Of a DNA stretch of 64,000 nt, positions 56,287 to 63,844 are shown piece by piece. The translations under genes were made by a program, and so were the position numbers. Origin of the DNA: a virus. The stretch spans positions 1-64,000 of the IMG/VR virus record IMGVR_UViG_3300020205_000565; one strand, 5' to 3'. Within the stretch, counting starts at the first letter, position 1. Each line of letters opens with the position of its first letter. The notes below the pieces were generated by a model. It had not been told where the DNA came from and searched no databases. It worked only from the letters and a program-made list of their open reading frames with translations.

Positions 56287-57087
56287 TTAACTAGGTTCTG
56301 GACAAATAATTGGGATTACGGCAACCGGTATCGTACAAGCATTTGGATCTGTCATTACAGAATAATCGGATTGCTCTTTCTTAATCCATAGTTTATCTAA
56401 GTCTATAGTATCGCAACAGTTACCATATCCGTTTTTAAGGCCAAGGAATAACTTATAGTATCCGTTAGCAAATTTGATATTAGCATTGATGTCGCATTCT
56501 CCTTGAGTAACCTGATAAAATAATCTAGGGGACTTAGGGATTGTTTCAGAATAAGGTAATGGTAATGTGTCAGGCGAGCTTCCGGGTACTGGAAAAGGAT
56601 CTGGTGGTGGGGGATAAGGTCCTCCCAAACAACAAGGACAGTCCTCAAATGAATTTAAGAATGTTACTGTCTCAGTAGATGCAACTACCGAAATACTTAC
56701 TTCCCAACAACCGGGGTACTCCGAAATGGTTATAACTGATCCATCATAGCTAACATCAATCCCATCAACATTTAATATTGTACCGTCTTGACAATTAGTT
56801 AATTCAATACTTGATACCGGACAACCCGCTGCTCCAAAAGTAGCTAAAGCAACATCTGTAACAATAGCTCCTACTTGACAGTTTGCTGCATAATCTCCGC
56901 AAGTACCACTGCAACATACGCTATCTATCAGCCAGGTTCCTGGTAATAGTGGATCAGTCGTACTAAAGTTATTACCAACTTCGGCATCCCATATAGTATA
57001 CGTTGGAGATCCTTCTAGACCAATATTAAGCCATACTATAGTTCCAGTTTCACAGTTTACTATTTTTAAACAGCAGATTATAATCAT
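56287..57087 (-). CDS. Cys-rich beta-domain protein (266 residues)
   Basis: At least two units of a Cys-rich beta motif are visible: a Cys near a hydrophobic strand (CCLKIVNCETGTIVWLN; IELTNCQDGTILNVDGI), then PGCWEVSISV and FEDCPCC. The same pattern occurs at the C-terminus of the 938-residue gene just upstream, so the units probably share an origin. A Pro-rich hinge (GGPYPPPPDPFPVPG) separates them from a C-terminal domain containing a metal-like CDIN and CCDTID. The ATG is one base after the upstream stop. Probably an exposed fibre component; no name is recognised. Confidence 0.6.
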   Translation of the reverse strand: MIIICCLKIVNCETGTIVWLNIGLEGSPTYTIWDAEVGNNFSTTDPLLPGTWLIDSVCCSGTCGDYAANCQVGAIVTDVALATFGAAGCPVSSIELTNCQDGTILNVDGIDVSYDGSVITISEYPGCWEVSISVVASTETVTFLNSFEDCPCCLGGPYPPPPDPFPVPGSSPDTLPLPYSETIPKSPRLFYQVTQGECDINANIKFANGYYKLFLGLKNGYGNCCDTIDLDKLWIKKEQSDYSVMTDPNACTIPVAVIPIICPEPS

Positions 57088-57088
57088 A

Positions 57089-59905
57089 TTAGCAGAGATA
57101 AGATAAGCAGGTTGGACAATCGTTATAAGCTACATCTACAGTTACTACTACTTGTGGTAAGAATGTAAATGTTTCTTCTATAGTAAAGCATATGTCAGGA
57201 TATTCTACAAATGTTAGTATAGGTAGATTCTGGTTTGTACCGCCGGTTAAATATGATGACAAATCTGTAGTAGTTTGCAATAGTGGAGTAGTCTCTCCGC
57301 ACCTTATTAAATTATAATAAGGGGTAACTTCGTTATCCTGATTACAATCTATACAGTCTGTATATGCCGTAATCTGATCAACGGTAATGTTTAAAGTAGT
57401 AGAATTAGTGCATGCGCTATTTAAACTTACATATAGACATACTTCAACGCCTTCAATAAATATATACTGGTCTATAAACTGAGCCATAAAATCGTTATCC
57501 TGACCCGTAGTATTTACAGAGGCATATACTGTATTATCAGCGCAGTTGATTAAATCATAGCAACAGGTATTAAACGGTATTGCCGATACACAGTTACAAT
57601 AATAAACTAGTGTTGTTGGATCCTGTATTATTTGACAAGGGTTCGTACACGTTAAAGACGACTGTGAAATAGCACAAACTATTGACGCCGATATAGATAG
57701 GCCTATTCCAGCATATGCACTAGGAATAAGATCAGTTTGATAATAATCCGGTAAGCCTGAAACAGCATTACTAGGGAATTTATCTGACGTTGTATAACTT
57801 CCATTCCAGCTTGGGCAAGTTCCAATATTTATTTCACCAGCAGTTTGTGAAATGTTATCACCACCATCTTTTAAAACATTTCCAAAAATAGATGAGTTAT
57901 CTAAATAGCAAGGTGTTACTAAGTCTGTTGGATCTATTCCAACAAAAGCGCCTTTAGTAATATTTTGCTCTATAGTTTGTCCTGTAATTAATAATGTTAT
58001 TTCAGTTGATCCTCCACTTCCTACATTAGGTACAGCAGTTCCCGCTTTAATTTCTTGAGCTAAATCCATTGTAGCAATGTAATCAGCAAGTCTTCTATTT
58101 TGATAAGTAGTTTGAATGATGCTGGTAATATCATTTACACCATAGAATCCGCATACCTGATTTGCAGGAGTAGTTCCAAATGATGTTATAATAGCTGGTA
58201 ATGTAACACCATAATTCGTAAGTAAGGCATTAGGATCAATATAATTAGGCCAACCATCTGTCACAAATAAAATCTTTTTATTTGCAGCAGGTCTACTATT
58301 TGTTCCCCAAACTACATCATAACCCCTACCTAAACCCGCAAAACTATTTGTAAAACCGATTCCCTGCGTAGGAAGTATTCCATATATATCAGGAGTAGTT
58401 CCTGAGGCTCCTGCTAAGGGGAGACCCATAGCATTAATTGCATTTTTAAGTAATCCCGCATTAGATACAGTACCCGCCGGAGAATTATTAGCTCCTCCTG
58501 ATTCCCAGGCTGTTGGGCCGTAATTTAAACTAACGCCTCCCACTGTTGCATAAGAAGCTGCATCAAAGAATACAACTCCTACTCTAATGTCTCCAGAAGT
58601 AATTCGACCTAAGCTGTTCGCAAGAGTATTTAAGTTGCCATTAATGTCATATCCCATCTCTAGACCATCAACAATACTCCTAAGCATATTCTTATACTCC
58701 GGCATTTCTTCTTGAGTAATAGATCCTGAGATATCTATAACTATTGCTACATCAGTTTCACAAGCTACAGGATTTGTCCCTTCGCAATCACCTGTTACTG
58801 GATTATATACTAACCCCTCTGGACACATTGGGGTATTACTAATACATTGTTGGGATGTCTCATCCCATGAGAAACCTGGTTCACATCCGCAGCCTACTAT
58901 AGCCGATACAGCCGGAAACATTGGGAAAAATGTAGGATCAGTATTTGTATTATTAATATTACTACCGTTATCAGCTGTATAAAATATATCTGTTCCATTA
59001 CCTACAGCAAATCCTTTACCACTTAAGTAAAAATCTATTCCACTAAGATTGGGCCCACCAAAATCATAAACTGTAGTAGGTGTTGTAGCAAAGTCATCTG
59101 TAGTAGCATATAATTTTGTACGGCTATTTACGTAGAGCGTTCCTTCAGCATAGCTTATGTTTTTAATACTCGTAACTACAAAATGCGCATCAGGAAATGA
59201 ATAAATTAAAGTAAATGCTGCGGACGCCACTGACCTATATACACCGTCTAAAGTAACAGCATACAATGTATCTGTTGCTAGGACATAGTGTAGGGCGCCT
59301 ACAATATTAGATGCCCCAGGAGTTCCAAGTAAGGCAAATGACGCAGCATTATCTATACTTTTAAATACTCTTGTTGGATTTAGTGCCGTACCTAAACCTA
59401 CTGCTGCATATACATTTATATCGTCTCCTGCTAGCGCATAAATCTCAGGATTTCCTGAACCATAAATTGCTGCTGAAGTAATAGTAGTATTAAATCCTCC
59501 GGCAGGATTTGATGTAATACGTTTTAATATATAAGCAATAGTTGGTTGGTTGCTTGCTGCCGTATAAGCATTAAGCCCATCCTCTGTAAAAAGAGTAGTA
59601 TTATAACCACCTATAGATGAGCCGACAGGTACCGTACTTGCCCAAGTGCCTGGGGCAGGAGCAAACGCTGTAGTACCACCATCGTAAGAAATAACAATAC
59701 CAGGATGTGTTAATGCAGTTAAATATGACGTAGTGCATACAACAGTATTTGAATCATCGGGGCTTACTATTAACCCTGCTATTATCCCATCATACTGAGG
59801 AAAGTACGATGTGTAAGTCCAAGTTGCCCCTAAATCATTAGAGTATTTAAGTTGACCTTTACCACCAGCATCTATTCCCGATACATATACTTTTACTGCA
59901 GACAT
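57089..59905 (-). CDS. Adhesin-like protein: BNR-type propeller, von Willebrand A domain, Cys-rich tail (938 residues)
   Basis: The first 330 residues show Asp-box/BNR repeats (YSNDLGATWTY, SYDGGTTAF, TADNGSNI), typical of beta-propellers of the sialidase or sortilin type. Two short Cys-rich units follow (CEPGFSWDETSQQC, CPEGLVYNPVTGDC). From about 385 comes a von Willebrand A domain with the MIDAS motif DISGS (Asp391, Ser393, Ser395) and FVTDGWPN (Asp550). The C-terminus has Cys-rich units (CCYDLINCADNTVY, YNDCPTCLSYLC). Metal-dependent binding to a surface ligand is expected for vWA with an intact MIDAS. It follows the tiny zinc-ribbon-like gene by 2 bases. A receptor-binding or host-adhesion role is inferred. 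Confidence 0.75.
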   Translation of the reverse strand: MSAVKVYVSGIDAGGKGQLKYSNDLGATWTYTSYFPQYDGIIAGLIVSPDDSNTVVCTTSYLTALTHPGIVISYDGGTTAFAPAPGTWASTVPVGSSIGGYNTTLFTEDGLNAYTAASNQPTIAYILKRITSNPAGGFNTTITSAAIYGSGNPEIYALAGDDINVYAAVGLGTALNPTRVFKSIDNAASFALLGTPGASNIVGALHYVLATDTLYAVTLDGVYRSVASAAFTLIYSFPDAHFVVTSIKNISYAEGTLYVNSRTKLYATTDDFATTPTTVYDFGGPNLSGIDFYLSGKGFAVGNGTDIFYTADNGSNINNTNTDPTFFPMFPAVSAIVGCGCEPGFSWDETSQQCISNTPMCPEGLVYNPVTGDCEGTNPVACETDVAIVIDISGSITQEEMPEYKNMLRSIVDGLEMGYDINGNLNTLANSLGRITSGDIRVGVVFFDAASYATVGGVSLNYGPTAWESGGANNSPAGTVSNAGLLKNAINAMGLPLAGASGTTPDIYGILPTQGIGFTNSFAGLGRGYDVVWGTNSRPAANKKILFVTDGWPNYIDPNALLTNYGVTLPAIITSFGTTPANQVCGFYGVNDITSIIQTTYQNRRLADYIATMDLAQEIKAGTAVPNVGSGGSTEITLLITGQTIEQNITKGAFVGIDPTDLVTPCYLDNSSIFGNVLKDGGDNISQTAGEINIGTCPSWNGSYTTSDKFPSNAVSGLPDYYQTDLIPSAYAGIGLSISASIVCAISQSSLTCTNPCQIIQDPTTLVYYCNCVSAIPFNTCCYDLINCADNTVYASVNTTGQDNDFMAQFIDQYIFIEGVEVCLYVSLNSACTNSTTLNITVDQITAYTDCIDCNQDNEVTPYYNLIRCGETTPLLQTTTDLSSYLTGGTNQNLPILTFVEYPDICFTIEETFTFLPQVVVTVDVAYNDCPTCLSYLC

Positions 59906-59907
59906 AT

Positions 59908-60054
59908 TTAAGTTGTTTGTGGCAAAGCAGACTTTGGAGCCGGCTTAGCCTGTAATTGTTTAATACAGTTTGTACATCCTTGTTTTCCGTCAGGTGTTAC
60001 TCTTTTCTGACATCCGCAGGACATCATATTTCCGCAGTTTGAACATTTTGCCAT
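59908..60054 (-). CDS. 48-residue zinc-ribbon-like protein
   Basis: The frame starts MAKCSNCGNMMSCGCQKRV and continues to GCTNCIKQLQAK. Paired CxxC and CGC/CTNC knuckles suggest a small zinc-binding module. Its stop lies 2 bases before the adhesin start and it begins 27 bases after the 190-residue gene, so it is part of the operon. I associate similar tiny CxxC proteins with structural clusters of aquatic Bacteroidota phages, from memory only. Its role is unknown. Confidence 0.65.
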   Translation of the reverse strand: MAKCSNCGNMMSCGCQKRVTPDGKQGCTNCIKQLQAKPAPKSALPQTT

Positions 60055-60081
60055 TGAAGTAATATATTGGTTTTTAACTAA

Positions 60082-60654
60082 TTAGCAATTTCCGCATCCA
60101 CAGCTACAAGCTAATTTATCTAGTCTCGTAAGCACATAATTATAAATAGCCATCCCCTGCGATGGAGAATGGCAATATTCTACTTTAGCTTTAGCTGCCT
60201 TAAGCATAGTAGTAAGAAGTTGTACTTCTTGTAGTTTCGCTTTAATAGGAGCCTGAGGCTCGCAGTTTGGTACATCTAGACAACATAGAAGCTCATTGAT
60301 TTTATTCATCGCCTCTGTAGTCCTCAGATGGTTATATTCCACATAAACAAATTGGTGTGGGGCTACGCTATATCTAATAACATAAACTCCATCTACAACA
60401 TTGTTTCTATAGCTATCGCAGTTAGTAGTTTGTGTATCTAATCCACAAGCTGTGATATTAACATCAAAGCTGCTTGTCGTACTAACGGTACCAAGGTCTT
60501 CAAATACGGAAGCCGTGGTAAAACCAGGACAAGTTATCTCTAATCGAGGACATTCAATAGGTACGTTAATATTGTACGTACTTGTATCTACTATACGAAT
60601 TACGCAAGTAGTTAACGTATCTGGAATATCTAAAGATAATAAGTGTTGTGCCAT
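60082..60654 (-). CDS. Conserved virion-cluster protein (190 residues), first gene of fibre operon
   Basis: The N-terminal half is beta-rich (HLLSLDIPDTLTTCVIRIVD, FDVNITACGLDTQ, GVYVIRYSVAPHQFVYVEYN). The C-terminal half is helical (AMNKINELLCCLD, KAKVEYCHSPSQGMAIYNYV), ending in the Cys cluster CSCGCGNC. I have seen this layout in structural clusters of aquatic phages, but no function is known to me. The -7 box at 60,667-60,674 lies only about 13 bases upstream of the ATG, which implies a very short leader. It may be a fibre adaptor or chaperone. Confidence 0.6.
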   Translation of the reverse strand: MAQHLLSLDIPDTLTTCVIRIVDTSTYNINVPIECPRLEITCPGFTTASVFEDLGTVSTTSSFDVNITACGLDTQTTNCDSYRNNVVDGVYVIRYSVAPHQFVYVEYNHLRTTEAMNKINELLCCLDVPNCEPQAPIKAKLQEVQLLTTMLKAAKAKVEYCHSPSQGMAIYNYVLTRLDKLACSCGCGNC

Positions 60655-60666
60655 AGTACTAAGTTA

Positions 60667-60674
60667 CAAAGATA
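60667..60674 (-). promoter_or_regulatory. Bacteroidota-type -7 box TATCTTTG
   Basis: On the minus strand ACACTATATCTTTGTAAC follows the terminator T-run. TATCTTTG fits TAnnTTTG and shares the preceding CACTA with the box at 54,128. Transcription would start only a few bases before the ATG at 60,654. Confidence 0.65.
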
Positions 60675-60682
60675 TAGTGTAA

Positions 60683-60725
60683 AAATAAAAAAGGGAAGGA
60701 GTTTTTTTTGGCTCCCTCCCTTTTT
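60683..60725 (-). terminator. Strong rho-independent terminator after the 503-residue gene
   Basis: The minus-strand RNA forms GGGAGGGAG paired with CTCCTTCCC (nine pairs, one G-U) around an A-rich loop, flanked by A5 and T6 that can extend the stem. The odd pair is G-U on the minus strand but A-C on the plus strand, so the signal is built for minus-strand transcripts. Confidence 0.9.
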
Positions 60726-60742
60726 AAAAGTATTAGTTAAGA

Positions 60743-62254
60743 TTATCTTTCGTTGTTCTGGTTAGGATCAACTGGTGTGCAAGTCTCTGGACAGTTATAA
60801 GGAGTCATGCTCTCACAAGCGCCACAGTTCTCTAACCAGGTATTTACAAACTTTTCAAAGTCTATCAATGATGGGTCAAAGAATGTGATTAGATCACCTT
60901 CTGAATAAGTACTATAATCACCTGTAACAGTAATTGTAGTACCAGTGATTCCAGCAATGATACCATCATCATCAAATCCAGTACCATCGTATAGAAAACC
61001 GACTCCTCCGCCTACGTAAGCACCTAGGGTAGATTCTACAGTAAATGTAGTTAAACCAGTTCCTGCATTATATGTAGGATTAGATGTAGCAACTGTATTC
61101 AATTGTGGAGCACCAGCGATCTCTAACAAGTACTGCTCATTATCAAATGTTCCAGTTGGGTTGTTAAAGCGAGGTACACTATGTTGGATATAGTAACTAG
61201 TGTAGTACGATGTACGGCTAATTGCTGCAGTAACGTCATTACCGTTAGTGATCTCACGAATACGTAAGTCAGTTCCAGTATAGAAAGGTTGTTGCATGTA
61301 ACCTTCGGTTAAGATAAGTTCACGAATAACATTTTCTCCTGTTCCTTTTAACTGAATTGGTTGACATTTATCATTTTCACAAAGACCTGTAAAAGCACAA
61401 GGATCTCCGTTAAGATCTACTTCAGAAGCATAAAGCTTAACTGGCTCCAAGAATGATATAATAGAATCATTAGGGTAGAAAGTACAATCTTGGAAACGAG
61501 TATCAGCATAAGCTCCAGTGATAATTAAACCAGCAAGAGTGTTCTCATCTGTTCCTGGAGGGAAAGCAGCACCTTCTAAAGTATAAGGTAACAATGCTTC
61601 AGCAGTTGTGCTATCGTCAGTATTAACTGGTTCGAATGCCTGCCAAGTCAATCCAGCATCAGTAGAGTAAGTAATTGTTACGTGGATGAATGGGTTAATC
61701 AAAATGCTATTCAAGAAGTCATAAGCCCATTTAGTGTAAACAATTAAAGGGTTAACAGCTACTGGAGCAATTGCATCATCAGGACAACATCCTGTGTAAG
61801 CACCAGAAGTGTAGTAAGAGTTACGAGTTAAGTAACGTAATGCAGGTGATCCTTTAATATCCAAACGCAAAGAATAAGTTTCTCCACATAAGAATTGCTT
61901 AGCGCAAGTTCCTTCATAATTGTCTCCGTTAGCGCCTACAGTAATCTGTGCTTGCTGTGGAGTACAAGGAAGAACCTTGTAGAAGCGGTGTACATACTTA
62001 GGGTTGATAGTCTTAGACTTTACAGACTCGGAATATCCACCGTGGAATTTACCAATTTTGTCATTTGGATGAATAGATGCAGAAACTAAAACTGCTGGGC
62101 AGCATCCTTCAGGAGCTGACTCAAACTGTTTCCAAGTTTTAGGATCATAAAATGCAAATTGTCCAAGAGTAAGCTCGTTGGTAGCATCACCATTTGTTAC
62201 GAAACCAGCGGTCCCGACAAAGGTTTTGTTAAAGGCATGATTAAAATAAGCCAT
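60743..62254 (-). CDS. Abundant virion protein, candidate major capsid or tube protein (503 residues)
   Basis: The protein starts MAYFNHAFNKTFVGTAGFV and has KFHGGYSESVKSKTINPKYV and LRLDIKGSPALRYLTRNSYY. I associate this layout with highly conserved structural proteins of aquatic Bacteroidota phages, from memory. It is mostly beta, with no membrane or enzyme motifs, and has many cysteines (EGCCPAV, SGAYTGCCPDD, LENCGACES). Its own leader region and strong terminator suggest high, separately tuned expression, as for a major capsid protein. Position between connector-like genes and fibres also fits. An HK97-type fold is not obvious by eye, so a tube or other main structural protein remains possible. 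Confidence 0.5.
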   Translation of the reverse strand: MAYFNHAFNKTFVGTAGFVTNGDATNELTLGQFAFYDPKTWKQFESAPEGCCPAVLVSASIHPNDKIGKFHGGYSESVKSKTINPKYVHRFYKVLPCTPQQAQITVGANGDNYEGTCAKQFLCGETYSLRLDIKGSPALRYLTRNSYYTSGAYTGCCPDDAIAPVAVNPLIVYTKWAYDFLNSILINPFIHVTITYSTDAGLTWQAFEPVNTDDSTTAEALLPYTLEGAAFPPGTDENTLAGLIITGAYADTRFQDCTFYPNDSIISFLEPVKLYASEVDLNGDPCAFTGLCENDKCQPIQLKGTGENVIRELILTEGYMQQPFYTGTDLRIREITNGNDVTAAISRTSYYTSYYIQHSVPRFNNPTGTFDNEQYLLEIAGAPQLNTVATSNPTYNAGTGLTTFTVESTLGAYVGGGVGFLYDGTGFDDDGIIAGITGTTITVTGDYSTYSEGDLITFFDPSLIDFEKFVNTWLENCGACESMTPYNCPETCTPVDPNQNNER

Positions 62255-62275
62255 GTTTTTTGTTTTTAAGGGTTA

Positions 62276-62313
62276 TAAATATATATTTAATATAAGGAAA
62301 GTTTTTGTTCCTT
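62276..62313 (-). promoter_or_regulatory. Hairpin and -7-like box before the 503-residue gene
   Basis: In the 67-base gap after the ferritin gene, the inverted repeat AAGGAA/TTCCTT (62,294-62,313) lacks a U-run. It is followed on the minus strand by TATATTTA (62,276-62,283), one mismatch from TAnnTTTG. It may be an RNA-processing or attenuation site plus an internal promoter; weak evidence. Confidence 0.3.
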
Positions 62314-62321
62314 CCAAATTT

Positions 62322-62915
62322 TTACAAATAATCTTTCATCTCGTGGTCCAGTAAGCGCATTGCTGTCTTATCTGTACCAAAAGCATTTAACTGGTCAACC
62401 CAGTTCTGCATCTTGTTATGCTCCTCTACCTGTTCTTTTAAATAAGCTAAAGCAAACTCATATAACATATGGTCCGCTTTCTTCATAGCGTCACCTGCTA
62501 AATCTTTGATCTGCTTAGTCACAGTGATCTCATGATCATAAGACATCTGTATAATTTCAGGAAGACCGTTAAAGGTTTGGTTAGGCGAATCTAGTTTTGG
62601 GGTAAGCGGTTGTACTCCCATGGATAATAAGTAGGTTCTTGCTAAGTCTGAATGAGACATCTCTTCATTAGAGTATCTGCGCCATAGTTTAGCAGCATTA
62701 ACATAACCGTTGTTATCTAACCACATCGACATAGCCAAGTATATTCTACCTGAGTATTCCTCTTGTTGTACACGATAGTTTAGATACTCTACACAGTCAT
62801 CTGATAAAAGTATGTTCTTACCTTTTGTAGATGGTGCTTTCTTTATAGTTGATGCGGCAGGACTGGTAATACCTACTACTTCTCGCTTCAATAAATTTCT
62901 CGGTTGTTCCGCCAT
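62322..62915 (-). CDS. Ferritin (FtnA-type), phage-encoded, with N-terminal extension
   Basis: The 197-residue protein aligns by eye with bacterial non-haem ferritins. Ferroxidase-site equivalents are present: Glu52 (QQEEYSG), Glu85 and His88 (NEEMSHSD), Glu129 (YDHEITVT), and Glu161-Gln162 with Glu164/Glu165 (KEQVEEHNK). The four-helix spacing is kept. Bacterial FtnA is about 165 residues; the extra length is mainly a basic N-terminal extension of about 35 residues (LLKREVVGITSPAAS). It would oxidise Fe(II) and store iron in a 24-mer cage. It sits between a connector-like gene (12 bases) and the 503-residue virion gene (67 bases), not in a metabolic cluster. Whether the protein is in the virion or acts in the host is unknown. 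Confidence 0.92.
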   Translation of the reverse strand: MAEQPRNLLKREVVGITSPAASTIKKAPSTKGKNILLSDDCVEYLNYRVQQEEYSGRIYLAMSMWLDNNGYVNAAKLWRRYSNEEMSHSDLARTYLLSMGVQPLTPKLDSPNQTFNGLPEIIQMSYDHEITVTKQIKDLAGDAMKKADHMLYEFALAYLKEQVEEHNKMQNWVDQLNAFGTDKTAMRLLDHEMKDYL

Positions 62916-62927
62916 TATTTCTAGTTA

Positions 62928-63635
62928 TTAAGTGTTTTCTTCTCCAGATGATTTAGCAATCGAGTATTGATTCATAGACTCAATATCTCCTGCAAGTACC
63001 TGTACTGTTTCATCTATAAGTACTTCTATAATATTATCTGCAAATTCGCAAATAATATCAGCAGTAGATACCTGTAATGTGTAAGGGTCAGTACAGCCCT
63101 CTATCTGAATTAGGACAGGATTCCTATAGTACATCAGATAACAGTTAACAACTTCAAAGTCGTTATCATTATATATACGTACTCTATCTCCTACAAGAGT
63201 ACAGAATGTTTCTCCCCATTCAAAACTAGGCTTACGTAAATAATCCTGTAGGTAAACGGGAACATTCTGTTCTTCAGCAAGATAAGTAACGGTTATACTC
63301 TGTGGATCTTCGCAACATCCTTTTCTAGCATTAGCGTCTATACGCTTAAACTGTAGATAGTCTGCTGGAAAAAGTTCAGTTTCTTGGTATAGGTTTTTTG
63401 GATAAAGTTCTACCAATACCTCTTTTAGTAAGTTCTGAAGATCATCTACTTTACGGGTAGACTGTTCATCTCCTTGCTTTTCAGCATTCATACCAATAAG
63501 TTGGCGACGGACCCATTGAATCTGTGCCTTATTAAAGGCCTCTACAATTTGCCAGCATTCGAAGTTATCGTAATCATTGCTGGCAAGCTTATTAAGTCGT
63601 TGCTTAATCTTAAGCTGTAGAGTAGTATTGTTCAT
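62928..63635 (-). CDS. Connector-like virion protein (235 residues)
   Basis: The helical N-terminus (LKIKQRLNKLASNDYDNFEC, WQIVEAFNKAQIQWVRRQL), the beta middle (GDRVRIYNDNDFEVVNCYLM) and the C-terminal helix pair with AGDIESMNQY resemble small head-tail connector or neck proteins of tailed phages. The ending motif DETVQVLAGDIES is the most distinctive part. Its ATG overlaps the stop of the 65-residue gene (TAATG). A head-completion or adaptor role is inferred from pattern and position. Confidence 0.55.
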   Translation of the reverse strand: MNNTTLQLKIKQRLNKLASNDYDNFECWQIVEAFNKAQIQWVRRQLIGMNAEKQGDEQSTRKVDDLQNLLKEVLVELYPKNLYQETELFPADYLQFKRIDANARKGCCEDPQSITVTYLAEEQNVPVYLQDYLRKPSFEWGETFCTLVGDRVRIYNDNDFEVVNCYLMYYRNPVLIQIEGCTDPYTLQVSTADIICEFADNIIEVLIDETVQVLAGDIESMNQYSIAKSSGEENT

Positions 63636-63832
63636 TATCCGTTAACGCGTTTCAAGTTTGGGTTTGCTTTTTTAGCAGCAGAAGAAGCCTTACGAGCAGC
63701 AGAAGCTAAGATAGCTCCAGCAGCTGCTTTAGACACACCTTGCTTTTTTGCAATACTTGATTGTACTGCTTTAAATCCTGGATGACTTCCTCCTTTTTTA
63801 TAGGATCCGCCACATTTTGCACAACCTGCCAT
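63635..63832 (-). CDS. 65-residue basic protein with CxxC and KKGG motifs
   Basis: The protein starts MAGCAKCGGSYKKGGSHPG and continues with a basic helix-loop pattern (IAKKQGVSKAAAGAILASA, KKANPNLKRVNG). Both a CxxC and the Gly-Gly motif are present. Small basic proteins of this kind recur in the structural clusters of large aquatic phages; this is from memory. It may bind DNA or an acidic capsid surface. It is coupled by TAATG to the connector-like gene. Confidence 0.65.
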   Translation of the reverse strand: MAGCAKCGGSYKKGGSHPGFKAVQSSIAKKQGVSKAAAGAILASAARKASSAAKKANPNLKRVNG

Positions 63833-63844
63833 AGTACTATAGTT

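Noticed and set aside
60743-62254. Firm assignment as major capsid protein
   Set aside because: Position and expression signals fit, but no HK97-fold landmark could be recognised by eye, so it is only a candidate.
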